Shown: piece by piece, positions 1-8,818 of the stretch
How positions within the stretch are numbered: position 1 is the first letter of the stretch
How the letters are laid out: the number at the start of each line of letters is the position of its first letter
Source of the DNA: Euperipatoides rowelli
Lineage: Eukaryota; Onychophora; Udeonychophora; Euonychophora; Peripatopsidae
Assembly: GCA_003024985.2 (NCBI GenBank)
Contig: PXIH01S0018623.1
Reading direction: 5' to 3' (one strand)
DNA: 10,715 nt
Translations under genes and position numbers: made by a program
Notes under the pieces: generated by a model
Database searches by the model: none
The model's input: the letters and a program-made list of their open reading frames with translations, nothing else
Told to the model about the DNA's origin: nothing

Positions 1-1315
1 AAAGCAAATATTTATTACCATGACCCTCTTACTGCCAATACTTCCATGCTTAGAATGTATATACTATCTGCATAGCAAACTTATCCACACAGAAATTGTC
101 ATTTAATGGTTAATGATTGGGCTGAACAAAATGTCAAATTAATCAAAAATGAGCAAACAGGGTTCCCCCCACTTGTTTATTATTTAAACTAGTTGGAATA
201 CAATTCAATATTTGGGTGAAGATTAGAACTGTAGACCCAAACAAATAAGGCTACCAATCCATTTAGTTAAGTGTTCTGCAGTCATGCACAATATTCGTTG
301 TTTTGTTTTTGTTTTTATAAAGGGAAGTTCTCCAATTTAATATGTTTTATTAAAAATGTGTAAAAGTAAGGTGGACATCAAAAACAAAATGAACACATAA
401 GACTTATTAGGTAATTACACTTGGGGTAGGGGGAGTTCAAATTTTCAAAAACTTAAAAATCATTCACAACTAAATCTAAAGCCCATTAGGCACAGAACTG
501 TTCAATAAATCAATAAATGTTACTCTGTTTTATCATATTAATCTTCATTTGGACATGAGTTAATTGTAGGATTCTAATGTCCTGGAAGAATCTAAGGTAA
601 CATAATTTCAAGAGGGGAAAGAAAGAATGACTTACATACTTTTTAATTTTGAACAGCCATGCAAAAACAGTCATTGACATGTCTAAACTGATGTGGCATA
701 TACATCAATTCTAAAACCTGATCACAATAGCTTGATAATGGTGAGAACATTCCAATAATATGTGATTGTTTTTTCTGGTTGAACAATAAATACAATCATA
801 GTTATTTTTAAGACCCAACTTGGAAATAAGTAAAATTGGCTTACGGTCGATCAGTGCTGAGAGGGATAAATTAATGAGATTAGTCTATGTAATAAACATA
901 TGCATTAATTGAATATATCCAATGTCATTTATTATTTATTTATTTTATATATTTATATTATTGTATACAATCAAGTATCGTTTATTATTTAATTATTTAT
1001 TTTAAGTTTTTGTATTGTTATAGTATTACTGTATATTGTTTACTGTTTGTTTTCATTTTATTAATCATCTAAATATTCAGACACTATAATTAATGAAGCT
1101 AAAATAGAATTGATGATATGCATGCATTATTAGATGCACAAGTGAAAAATCATGGGTAGCAACTCATGCCTTCTAAAAAAAAGGGACTAAGTCAAGATAT
1201 AAGAGAGAAAGCGGGAAATAGCAATGTTCTATTGCCGATAAACTCTTCAGTCACACATCACAAAGGCTTTGTTTGTCTATGGAGTTGTTCTTCAAAAATA
1301 TCAGCAACAGCTGTC
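1..1315. other. AT-rich non-coding DNA, no gene seen
   Basis: No reading frame of useful length or recognisable protein motif was found on either strand. The stretch around 927-1080 is low-complexity T/A sequence in which TTTATTATTTA-type motifs recur at about 927 and 980, probably by slippage. A few short A/T runs are present. No RNA gene, splice-site pair flanking coding sequence, or clear mobile-element terminus could be supported. Confidence 0.6.
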
Positions 1316-1437
1316 AACTATTAACCCAGCAGTCATCATTTCCTATATGCCTGTACATCTTTAATGGATGCATAACCATTAGTAGTAACTGTTAACCTCA
1401 TCAGTCTTCCTATATGCCTGTAATCATTGAATGAAGA
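1316..1437. repeat. Degenerate two-copy tandem duplication, ~71-bp period
   Basis: Two units begin with AACTATTAACC (1316) and AACTGTTAACC (1387). Both contain an exact 15-bp block, TCCTATATGCCTGTA, at 1341-1355 and 1408-1422. Between the anchors the copies differ by small indels and substitutions, including about 4 bp missing before the block in the second copy. It looks like an old local duplication that has decayed. No function is implied. Confidence 0.6.
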
Positions 1438-1857
1438 CAGAGTGTTTCCTAGACCCCTGAAATTTATCGAGGATGGAACACGCATTAAGGAAATTGTAGA
1501 TGAAAATTACGCTTCAATGTTAGCCATTAAGACTTTAGTTCATAGGTAAAGGATATAAGCTCTAGTGTATTATATTGTTTAAATGGCCATCCCCCTTTTG
1601 CTTACAAGTTAAGTCAAACTGTTATAACCATATTCACATTGTATTTTCCTTTTTTTGTTTAGTAATTCGGTTTTATATAGCCTAGTGTCATTATTCAGAA
1701 AAAAATATTTACCTAAAGGTATAGCATTATGAATATTATGCTTTTAAAGTTGTAATACCAACATAAGGTATTATAACTTATCAATTAGGTAAGGAAGTGG
1801 GTTGTAGCTTATCTTTCTGACAAAGTCAACAAGCTTTGGAGGAATATGATTTTTTAA
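1438..1857. other. Non-coding DNA, nothing identified
   Basis: AT-rich sequence without an open frame of interest, RNA-gene signature or clear repeat. It abuts the foldback element that begins at 1858. Confidence 0.5.
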
Positions 1858-2070
1858 CATAAGGGTTATAATTATTATCCAATGATCCATTCTATATGCA
1901 TCTAGATTGCAAACTTAACTGTATGGATTACAAATATTTATCCTCTTTTGCTCATCATTGGGCCCACCAATGATGATTAAAAAGGGATAAGAGTTTGAAA
2001 TCCATGCAGTTAAGTTTACATCCTTGATGCTTGTATAATGGATCGTTGAATGATCATTATAACCCTTATG
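1858..2070. mobile_element. 213-bp foldback MITE-like palindrome
   Basis: Bases 1858-1961 pair with 1967-2070 as reverse complements at about 81% identity (roughly 20 mismatches in 104), with no net indel and a loop of only about 5 bases (1962-1966). The outer 15 bases, CATAAGGGTTATAAT, match exactly. The inner CATCATTGG/CCAATGATG arms are also exact. TA dinucleotides at 1860-1861 and 2067-2068 would leave a 205-bp element starting AGGGTTATAAT, as expected for a TA-inserting (Tc1/mariner-type) MITE, but the exact boundary and superfamily are inferred. The 63-codon open frame on the minus strand here (1915-2106) runs through the palindrome and is not a gene. Confidence 0.8.
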
Positions 2071-2346
2071 ATATATAAATATAAATATGAGTATTTTTGG
2101 GGTCAAATTTACTTTTATACTCAGAGATTCATAACATTACTAACCTTAAACCCTATCCTAAACCCTAATTCCAACAATGTGTGGAATACACTTACATATG
2201 AAATACACTATACTCCAACCCTATGATAATCAAAATGTGAAATCCAAAGACAAAACTGCCATCTTGAAACACAAAAGTAAATTCTTCCCCATTTTTTCAC
2301 TATACTTATTAAGTAAAAAAAAATGTAAAATTTGTCACTTTCTTTT
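2071..2346. other. Non-coding spacer with two TAAACCCTA motifs
   Basis: Short AT-rich spacer between two mobile elements. At 2147-2168 the motif TAAACCCTA occurs twice with three bases between the copies. It resembles a plant-type telomere unit, but two copies are too few to call telomeric DNA. A 70-codon open frame that starts here (2177-2389) runs into the next element and shows no protein-family features. Confidence 0.5.
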
Positions 2347-2354
2347 CATAGAAT
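2347..2354. repeat. Left 8-bp target-site duplication (CATAGAAT)
   Basis: CATAGAAT is found exactly here and again at 2794-2801, directly abutting the two ends of the inverted-repeat element at 2355-2793. Bases outside the 8-bp match differ, so the duplication is exactly 8 bp. Confidence 0.8.
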
Positions 2355-2793
2355 GGTTACCGTATGCTTTTATCAGGAGGAAGGTTTAGGGAAATATCCA
2401 GATTTAATTTAACGAATCACTAGATTTGACACTCAACTTCAATTTGGATAACGGAAGAACACTTTGAAATCTATAGATATTGTTTGTTTTATTAAAAAAA
2501 ATCTTTGTTAATAATCGTTTAAGCCATTATAACGCCATTTCTTGTAGATACCACCTAGCGGTGGATGAAGGAAGGATCATTCCTTCATCCAAAAACTATT
2601 AACTAGATATCTCTATCCACTGACATAAAATAGTGCAAAACCGAACTTGTTTTGTTTTAATCGATCAAAATATATAGAAAACAAAGTGTTCTTCCATCGC
2701 TCAAATTGAAAGCGAGTGTTTAATCTAGTGATTCGTTAAATTAAATCTAGATATTTCCCTAAAGCTTCCTGCTGATAAAAGTGTACCCTAACC
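2355..2793. mobile_element. 439-bp non-autonomous DNA transposon with long TIRs
   Basis: The left end (2355-2482) and the reverse complement of the right end (2666-2793) align over about 128 bp at roughly 85% identity with no net indel. Outer ends read GGTTA...TAACC. A long exact block, from GATTTAATTTAACG to CACTAGATT (about 2401-2425), is present in both arms. The 8-bp CATAGAAT duplication flanks the element. No coding capacity is visible, so it must depend on a transposase from elsewhere. An 8-bp duplication fits hAT, Merlin or P-type elements. hAT ends usually begin CAG/TAG, which these do not. Long TIRs recall Mutator-like elements, which usually give 9 bp. I leave the superfamily open. 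Confidence 0.85.
2563..2590. repeat. Perfect 11-bp central hairpin in the 439-bp element
   Basis: GGATGAAGGAA (2563-2573) is exactly complementary to TTCCTTCATCC (2580-2590) across a 6-base loop. It sits almost exactly at the midpoint of the element (about 2574). The element may therefore once have been a complete palindrome whose intermediate arms have decayed. Confidence 0.8.
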
Positions 2794-2801
2794 CATAGAA
2801 T
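2794..2801. repeat. Right 8-bp target-site duplication (CATAGAAT)
   Basis: Exact partner of 2347-2354, directly following the TAACC right terminus of the element. Confidence 0.8.
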
Positions 2802-4758
2802 AATTTATAAGTGTTATATTAGTTGTTAAATAGAACTCAATTATATTTTCTTAACTCCATTCTTTATTAAAATCCCATTATTTCAATGAATCTATTAATA
2901 AAATTTAGTTTTGAAATACAAAAATAATTGTTAAATTATAAAAGTTTTTGTTAAACTGTATATTTAAAAAAAAAAAATATCTGATAGAAATGTCAGGCCA
3001 AACGATGTCATATTAGAAATACAAACGTATATTAATTACATTCTTTCCAAAAGTAATATCAAGTCTTTGAGCTCACGAGGCTTTTGAAATTCACAATGGC
3101 CAGCCATCTGTGACTAATTTCACATTTCATTTTCCATCAACTGGTCAAGAGATGATATCGAGTCATTATTATCCTCACCACAAGAAAACAAAGGAAGTTT
3201 GGAGGCAGATGGATGTCACAATTTAGAATAGAAATTAAACTTTACCCTTGCTATGAAAATTTCAAATTTAAAAAACTGAGAGTAAAACTTGCATTATTTT
3301 ATCACCATATAAATATTATATTAAGAAAACATCTTTGTTAAATATATAAGATATTTTATTAATTTTGTATTGTATTATATATTTTTTTTCAACGTGACCC
3401 TGAATGACATGGATTTAACAAGCTATGCAAATTTAAATATTTTTGCATTTATATCTAATTTGCATTTGTATAGAAATTAGTTTTTTTTACTGAATAGAAT
3501 TCCTAATCATGAACATTTTATCATTATAAAACTAAGAAAGTGGATTAATGATTTTATATCATTTTCTTATTATATGATTTATGATACAAAATATTATAAA
3601 AGGTTACCATGACGAAAATTATTTGTGTAATAAGGATTTCCTTTTTTTTAATTCAACTTGAATGATTTAATTTTAGTATAATGAAATAACCTTTTAATTT
3701 AAATTATAAAAAAGTTTAAATCTAAAAAGAAATCAAGCATTGCGTTACAAGTTTAAAATTATATATTCATTAATAAAGAAGAAATAAATTACGAAATACT
3801 TCAATGTGGTGAAGCAAACACTCCTTACAATAAAAATAGGATATTTTGTAAAGATGGGGTTATGTTAAGATTTCTTGCACCATTACCATCAATAAACAGA
3901 GAATTATAGGAATATTTCCCATTATTCTAACTGTTAGAGAGAAGTTTCTAAATACTGTCAAATATAACCCGTTTCAACCGCGTTTTTGACATTTGCGCAT
4001 ATATTTTCGTAATTTTTCGTCATTACAGAAGTGCTAGAAAAAGTCTCGAAATCGATCAAAAAAATGATTATTTCACCTCTTCATCATAATAGGGTTGGGG
4101 CATAGTGGTTTAATATGTAGTTGAAGTTAGGGTTCAGGGTTGTGGTAAAGTTAGGACCGTAAATAACAATTTTACATGACTAAAAATATGGATTGTATAT
4201 TAATTTATATCTTCCAGTTTCTAACCTCTTGTCTGTTATAGATGGTGATGCATTGGCTGGATACTTCCTTACAATTTCATCATTATTATATTTTGATAAT
4301 CATAGAATATAATGTCATTATTATGCATATGATTAATAGAGACATTTAACTGCGTTAAACCAATTTGGGGAACATTTTCCTTTTATTTCAAATAGAGTAA
4401 ATAATGCACCTTTTTTTTCACAAATCCCAGCATCATAGATTACCTCAGAAAAGAATTGACCTGTTTTAGTCCCATTTTTAAGTGCACAAAAAATCAAAAT
4501 TTTCCATATTATACGATGAATCTTTGGAATAATTTCCTATAAGTAAAATGATGAATTGTGGAAGTCTTTAATAAATGATTACTTATACAGTAGGCTATGA
4601 CAAAATAAACTCAAACCAAAATTTAGTGCTTGCCAAATCTTAGCCAAGCTAGCCCACACTGTCATTTCAATTAAATAATTTATTAACATTCATATAAAGC
4701 TAATCAATTTAAATTATAGTCTGTTAGAAACTGTATTCTACTATCAAGATTATATTAA
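2802..4758. other. Long AT-rich non-coding stretch
   Basis: No gene, RNA gene or complete mobile element was recognised over nearly 2 kb. It contains homopolymer runs (for example around 2967 and 3380). A CpG cluster at 3970-4054 and a G-rich GTTAGGG-like stretch at about 4091-4155 stand out from the background and may be the remains of an insertion. All frames are broken by frequent stops. Confidence 0.55.
3970..4155. other. CpG cluster followed by a G-rich stretch
   Basis: Eight CpG dinucleotides fall in 85 bp (3970-4054), whereas the first kilobase of the window holds only about four. Immediately downstream, 4091-4155 has several G-runs, including AGGGTTGGGG and GTTAGGGTTCAGGG. The composition differs sharply from both flanks, which suggests a foreign or formerly functional segment. 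No terminus or coding frame was found, so its nature is unknown. Confidence 0.4.
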
Positions 4759-4809
4759 TTTCTCATTGATCTATCATATTATTTTCTCATTGATCTATCA
4801 TATTATTTT
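4759..4809. repeat. Perfect 24-bp tandem duplication (2.1 copies)
   Basis: The 24-bp unit TTTCTCATTGATCTATCATATTAT-type sequence is repeated without a mismatch, and the match runs 3 bases into a third unit. The lack of divergence implies a recent slippage event. Confidence 0.9.
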
Positions 4810-4989
4810 GAAGCAAATTCAACAAAAGCACACAATGGCTATGTTAGACGAATACTATGATGGAAATCCATGCTCCTTTTTAAAATAATCCTATGTTTGA
4901 TGATCATTTTCTCAGAGTTTTTCAGTTAATCAAACTTATCAAAATCACTTCCTCCATACTTCAGATTGTCCTGAGGAAGACCCCTCATT

Positions 4990-5030
4990 AAATCAGTAAC
5001 CTCAGCTTGGCATTCTGAGGTTACTGATTT
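4990..5030. repeat. Perfect 16-bp hairpin with 9-base loop
   Basis: AAATCAGTAACCTCAG (4990-5005) is exactly complementary to CTGAGGTTACTGATTT (5015-5030), with the loop CTTGGCATT. The pairing stops abruptly at both outer edges. The right arm runs into a T-run (5028-5034). In a bacterium this would read as a terminator. In this animal-like context it is more likely a remnant of a foldback element. It lies about 280 bp upstream of the pseudogene, with no demonstrated link. Confidence 0.75.
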
Positions 5031-5310
5031 TTTTAAATTTTCCTGTTCCCTTAATTTTTGTTTGTAAAATTATATTAAAAAAGCTAACACAAATATTTTG
5101 GTACTCAAACAAAATTCCTTAAGATATTATCACAAATTATAAGAAAGGCAATGATTGCCTATTACTTTCCTAACTTTTTACTGAATCTCATCAAAATTAA
5201 AACATGCTGTGAAGTATGCAAACCTGCCTTCAGCCATAAGGCCTATTCATCATAGTGAAGAACTGCTAATAACAAAACCACCATAAAAGTAAACCTTCTA
5301 TGAATAAGCG

Positions 5311-6453
5311 TTTGAAACCAACATTTCATCAAGTGATCACCATTTCAAGACACAAGAGGACATAAATGGTCTAACTTATGATCTTATTTTATCAAAAAAA
5401 AAAAAAAGACTTTTGGCTTCTAAATTAAAGGTATGGAATCTCCTTGAAAAACGGAACCAAAGTAAGCTTTTATTGTCATCACAAGGGAAATCTGGTTAAT
5501 TTATTTTTTCAGGTTAATGACTTAGTATTCTGCAATAATGTGGATTTGCTCATTGAGGGTCTTAAAGGATATCATGATTTGTGTCATAGTCCCCTTTTTA
5601 TAGACCATTAAAACTGAAATTGAACTCTGTGATGTGATGCTTCAAACAGCAACATGTTTCCTCAGATCCATTGGAATTTGCTGCACACATGAATGAATCC
5701 TATGAAAATATGAGATTTCTGCTGACAAAATATTAAATATGAGAAATATTTGTGGAATATGTATGGTGACTTGAGGATTATTGCCCTGTTGTCAGACTTG
5801 CATCTTGGATCTACTAAGTATTATTGTTTTCTCTGTGACCGGGGCAGCGGAGATAAACAAAATCACTACTCTGTCAAAAATGACCAAAATGGGGGTCCCT
5901 TATTCCTGGANTGAAAAAAGTTTTAAATCAGTGTTTAGTTAAGCCTGAAAACATTTACTTGATTCTGCTCCATATAAAACTCAGCCTGATGAAAAATTTG
6001 TTAAAGTGATGGAACAGAATGGAGAAGGTTTCCTTTACATTAATAATAAGTTCATTGGTTATGTGAAGCCAAAGTACAAGAGAGAATGTTCATAAGCCCT
6101 CGAATAAGTCAACTGATGAAGGAGTTTAAAATGTTCAATGTCATTTGAACAAGGTGAAAATAGCAAGCTGAAAGTCACTTAAAATAACACAAAAAAAACA
6201 TTTTTAGGTAATCACAAGGCAGAAAATGATCAGGATGTTGTAAATGATCTCCTAATAAACTACAAGATAATGGGTGAATTAAAATATTGATTCACACTTG
6301 GACTTTTGTTCCTATCATCAAGACATATCTACTTTGGAAAAGCGATATCAAGGTAAGTGGAGTCCAAATATGTTATCAGATTATTGGTGGACACAGAAAA
6401 GAGATGTTCCAGATGCTAAATATATATGAAAATCAAATACTGTTATATTTTAA
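5311..6453 (+). pseudogene. Decayed copy of an uncharacterised multi-copy invertebrate gene
   Basis: Conserved blocks appear in order but in shifting frames. At about 5365-5450 is a block containing ASKLKVWNLLEK; at 5519-5608, NDLVFCNNVD; at 5680-5730, AAHMNESYENMRFLL; at 5738-5905, YEKYLWNMYGDLRIIALL, then GSTKYYCFLC with a Cys-x3-Cys pair; at 5944-5990, PENIY...LHIKLSLMKN; at 6000-6060, VMEQNGEGFLY; at 6086-6130, ISPRISQLMKEF; at 6207-6287, GNHKAENDQDVVNDLL; and at 6316-6426, HQDISTLEKRYQGKWSPNML...KRDVPDAKY. I recognise this layout from unnamed, highly repeated proteins of arthropods and Hydra. Their biochemical role is unknown and they may be linked to mobile DNA. Breaks include stops at 5609, 5734, 6093, 6288 and 6427, a TGA where the family usually has Trp (about 6171), and frame changes near 5490, 5735, 5911, 5995 and 6090. 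No introns are seen. The start is not identifiable; 5311 is where the first matching frame becomes open. Confidence 0.8.
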
Positions 6454-6507
6454 ATAATGTAACATCTGTTTGGAAACTATATCCTATTATAGTTAAGTCG
6501 AAAACAT
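6170..6507 (+). repeat. Tandem duplication unit 1 (338 bp) within the pseudogene
   Basis: This unit aligns with 6508-6884 at about 98% identity, with about 7 substitutions. It carries the 3' third of the pseudogene plus about 55 bp of downstream sequence. Compared with unit 2 it lacks 37 bp after TTGTTCCTA, and it also lacks one TA within a TATATA run. The missing 37 bp encode the family's GEVSGEHG region, so the deletion happened in this unit. Confidence 0.9.
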
Positions 6508-6834
6508 GAAAGTCACTTAAAAGAACACAAAAAAAACCTTTTTAGGTAATCACAAGGCAGAAAATGATCAGGATGTTGTAAATGATCTCCTAATAAACTA
6601 CAAGATAATGGGTGAATTAAAATATTGATTCACACTTGGACTTTTGTTCCTAATAATCTGGTGAAGTAAGTGGTGAACATGGAATGTTTTCATCAAGACA
6701 TATCTACTATGGAAAAGCAATATCAAGGCAAGTGAAGTCCAAATATGTTATCAGATTGTTGGTGGACACAGAAAAGAGATGTTCCAGATGCTAAATATAT
6801 ATATGAAAATCAAATACTGTTATATTTTAAATAA
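6508..6834 (+). pseudogene. Second, 3'-only fragment of the same pseudogene
   Basis: The duplicated unit again encodes GNHKAENDQDVVNDLLINYK, then in another frame SGEVSGEHGMF, a segment absent from the first copy, then HQDISTMEKQYQGK and KRDVPDAKYIYENQ. It is disabled by stops at 6626 and 6733 (TGA where unit 1 has TGG for Trp) and by a frame change around 6688. The extra TA in the TATATA run removes the early stop seen in copy 1 and moves the terminal stop to 6832-6834. It has no start, promoter or 5' part of its own and is a by-product of the local duplication. Confidence 0.75.
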
Positions 6835-6884
6835 TGTAACATCTGTTTGGAAACTATATCCTATTATAGTTAAGTCGAAAACAT
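6508..6884 (+). repeat. Tandem duplication unit 2 (377 bp)
   Basis: Second copy of the segment at 6170-6507. The junction shares only a TG dinucleotide, so the duplication involved little or no homology. It keeps the 37 bp (6653-6689) lost from unit 1. Both units share the in-frame TGA after the GELKY residues (6288 and 6626) and the same frame changes, so the segment was already non-functional when it duplicated. Confidence 0.9.
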
Positions 6885-7069
6885 GTTTTAATTTTTAGTA
6901 TTATTTGTATATTAAATTTTTTATCTCTGAATCATATTTAACGCTTCTTCATCTGTACTTGAACTTGATAACAAACTGTAATTAATAAGAAAATAGATCT
7001 TAATGAATCACCTGATTCCCAGCTCTGGTCTATCATATTAAGTTTTGGGGATCAGTAGATGCAATTCCT

Positions 7070-7238
7070 ACGCACAAAGACTTATAACGGTCTAGGGTGT
7101 GTAGAAAAAATGCCCCCCTGCCATCCAAGTCTGGAAAAAACTGTAGTGGTACTGGTCCTGGGTTCAAACCTGTCCCCAGGATCTACATATCTGAGCAAAC
7201 AATCATTCCAAATCGCTATCTCCTAGACCACTGTGCCT
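7070..7238 (-). mobile_element. tRNA-derived SINE-like unit
   Basis: Read on the minus strand from about 7238, the sequence begins GGCACAGTGGTCTAGGAG, a tRNA-like 5' end, followed by an A-box and a B-box of pol III promoters. The A-to-B spacing is about 60 bp, against about 44 bp in an ordinary tRNA. The T-stem around the B box is mismatched, so this is not a working tRNA. Downstream on the minus strand is a unique tail with T-runs that could act as pol III terminators. The 3' limit is uncertain: the tail may continue to about 7020. No target-site duplication was identified. The 66-codon open frame on the plus strand here (7097-7297) starts at GTG and is not a gene. Confidence 0.55.
7160..7230 (-). 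promoter_or_regulatory. Internal pol III promoter: A box and B box
   Basis: On the minus strand, TGGTCTAGGAG (7230-7220) fits the A-box consensus TRGYNNANNNG. GGTTTGAACCC (7170-7160) fits the B-box consensus GGTTCGANNCC with one change, C to T. Order and orientation are correct. This is the main evidence for the SINE call. Confidence 0.55.
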
Positions 7239-7730
7239 CGACAACATGTTGTTTTAATTCAAATCTAAATGTTGATTTACTTATTAAACATGGGTGATGG
7301 TAAAAATAGTTTTCATATTTAAAATCAGTATAAATATATTAAAAGGAAAACATAATGTTTGTCATATGATATATATTTTTTGTCCAGTGTTATTTAATAA
7401 ACTATAATTTTAAGTAAAAGATTTAATCATCAATATTTTCATTTAGAATCCCTACAGGCATATAAACATCAAAATGGAAAAAAAAAATAGTATTTAAATG
7501 GATTTGTCATTAATTTCTAGACCACCTTAGGGCTTAATGCCATTATGCAAAATCTTCCAAATTGTAATTTTCTATTCTTTATTATTTAATTTTATCTCAG
7601 AAATAATTATATTTGATTTATAACTTTCTTTCTGCAGTACTTATACTGAAAATCAATTTGTTTAGTTGATTCAGTTTAGCTATTCCAAAAACAATAAAAT
7701 AAAATATTGTACATCTTATATAATGTACAT
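7239..7730. other. AT-rich non-coding DNA, nothing identified
   Basis: Both strands are closed by stops and no repeat terminus or RNA gene was recognised. A-runs and T-runs are frequent. Confidence 0.5.
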
Positions 7731-7957
7731 AAAATTTACATTCATTTATTAATTTTGTTAATTTTGAATTTTGTTAATTTTAATTATTGCTTTGTTTACT
7801 GTACAGAAAATTTACATCCATTTAACAATAAACAACAATAACCCTAAAATTTACTTCCATTTAGGCTATTAATTTTGAATTTTGTTTATTTTAATTATTG
7901 ATTTGTTTACTGTATTAATTAATCTTGAATTTTGTTTATTTTAATTATTGCTTTAGT
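7731..7957. repeat. Degenerate AT-rich repeat array
   Basis: Two motifs recur. AAAATTTAC(A/T)TYCATTTA occurs at about 7731, 7807 and 7846. TTGAATTTTGTTTATTTTAA, followed by TTATTG(C/A)TTT, occurs at about 7765, 7876 and 7926. Spacing is uneven (about 111 and 50 bp for the second motif), so this is a scrambled local repeat rather than a clean array. The sequence is low-complexity and no function is suggested. Confidence 0.65.
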
Positions 7958-8815
7958 TATATTTTAAAATAAAAAGATAGAATAATAGGGTAAAAACAGA
8001 TCATATCCTTCAAACTTATTTTTCAGATGATACAAAAAAAAATATTTTTTCCTAAATATATAAAAAATATCAAAATACATATTATTTTACTTTCTTTACT
8101 GTTATGAATGAAAAATATTGCTGTAACAAAAAAATATAATTAGTTTTCCTAAAAATATTATACAATAAAATAATATAAAAATCTGTATATTGGTAAGATT
8201 TGTTACTCCTCCTCTACCACTCATCCTAGCACAATAATATTTGATTTATTTAAAAGTCCAGCTCTATAAGCCCTGTGGTTACATTTTTGAAAATTTAAGG
8301 TAAAAGGAGTTCCAAATGTGGCTCACTAACTGCAAAACAAACTCTGGAGCTCCAATGACTCCAGAAACAGTCTGAAAAATGTTTTTAATTAAAAATTATT
8401 TTTAGCCATGGGCTTCTTTTGTTAGTAAAAAAAAAATGATTATATAGAATGTTGTTTTGGAACAGTATTAAAAAAAAAAGAAAAAAAAAAACATTATTTC
8501 AAGATATTGTTTACTAAACCATTATCATAAAAAAAAAAAACATTTTAGTAAAATAATATTGTTCTATATATTACCAACCTTCTAATTGTGGTTTGACTAT
8601 GGTAGTAATTTGGTTATGGTGTTTGGCAACTTCAAATTTTAACATAAAAATACTTGTAATCTTATGAAATGTAATGCAAATATTTTTTTCAAAATCTTAA
8701 ATATTGTCAACCTAAGTTTGGTCTCGCCATCAATGAACGATTAGGTCCAAACTAAAAGTTAAAATTATGGTGTATTTTTTGTCAATAAATTGAAATGATG
8801 TATCAAAGTCTTGAA
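7958..8815. other. AT-rich non-coding DNA with long A-tracts
   Basis: No gene was found. Tracts of ten or more A (interrupted once) lie around 8470-8492, with another at about 8529-8540. Short flanking arms, TTACTAAA and TTTAGTAA, pair across the second tract (about 8513-8552). This looks like ordinary low-complexity DNA. Confidence 0.5.
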
Positions 8816-8818
8816 ATA

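Noticed and set aside
1915-2106. 63-codon frame on the minus strand
   Set aside because: It runs through the arms of the 213-bp palindrome, which explains it better than coding.
2147-2168. Telomere-like TAAACCCTA repeats
   Set aside because: Only two motif copies separated by three bases; not an array, and the motif is expected by chance in AT-rich DNA with C-runs.
2177-2389. 70-codon ATG-initiated frame on the plus strand
   Set aside because: Composition is that of random AT-rich sequence with no domain, and its 3' part lies in the TIR of the 439-bp element.
3425-3465. Inverted pair of octamer motifs (ATGCAAAT and ATTTGCAT)
   Set aside because: Such motifs arise often in DNA this AT-rich and no gene lies nearby.
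4990-5034. Rho-independent terminator (hairpin plus T-run)
   Set aside because: The form fits, but the other content is that of animal DNA, where such terminators are not used, and no gene ends here.
5205-5246. C2H2 zinc-finger-like residues (CCEVCKPAF)
   Set aside because: The His pair is not in the right place, stops follow at once, and the frame differs from that of the pseudogene start.
7160-7238. Functional tRNA gene on the minus strand
   Set aside because: The T-stem has mismatches, the A-to-B spacing is too long for a plain tRNA and I could not build a full cloverleaf.
7097-7297. 66-codon frame on the plus strand
   Set aside because: It starts at GTG, lies opposite the SINE-like unit and has no protein features.
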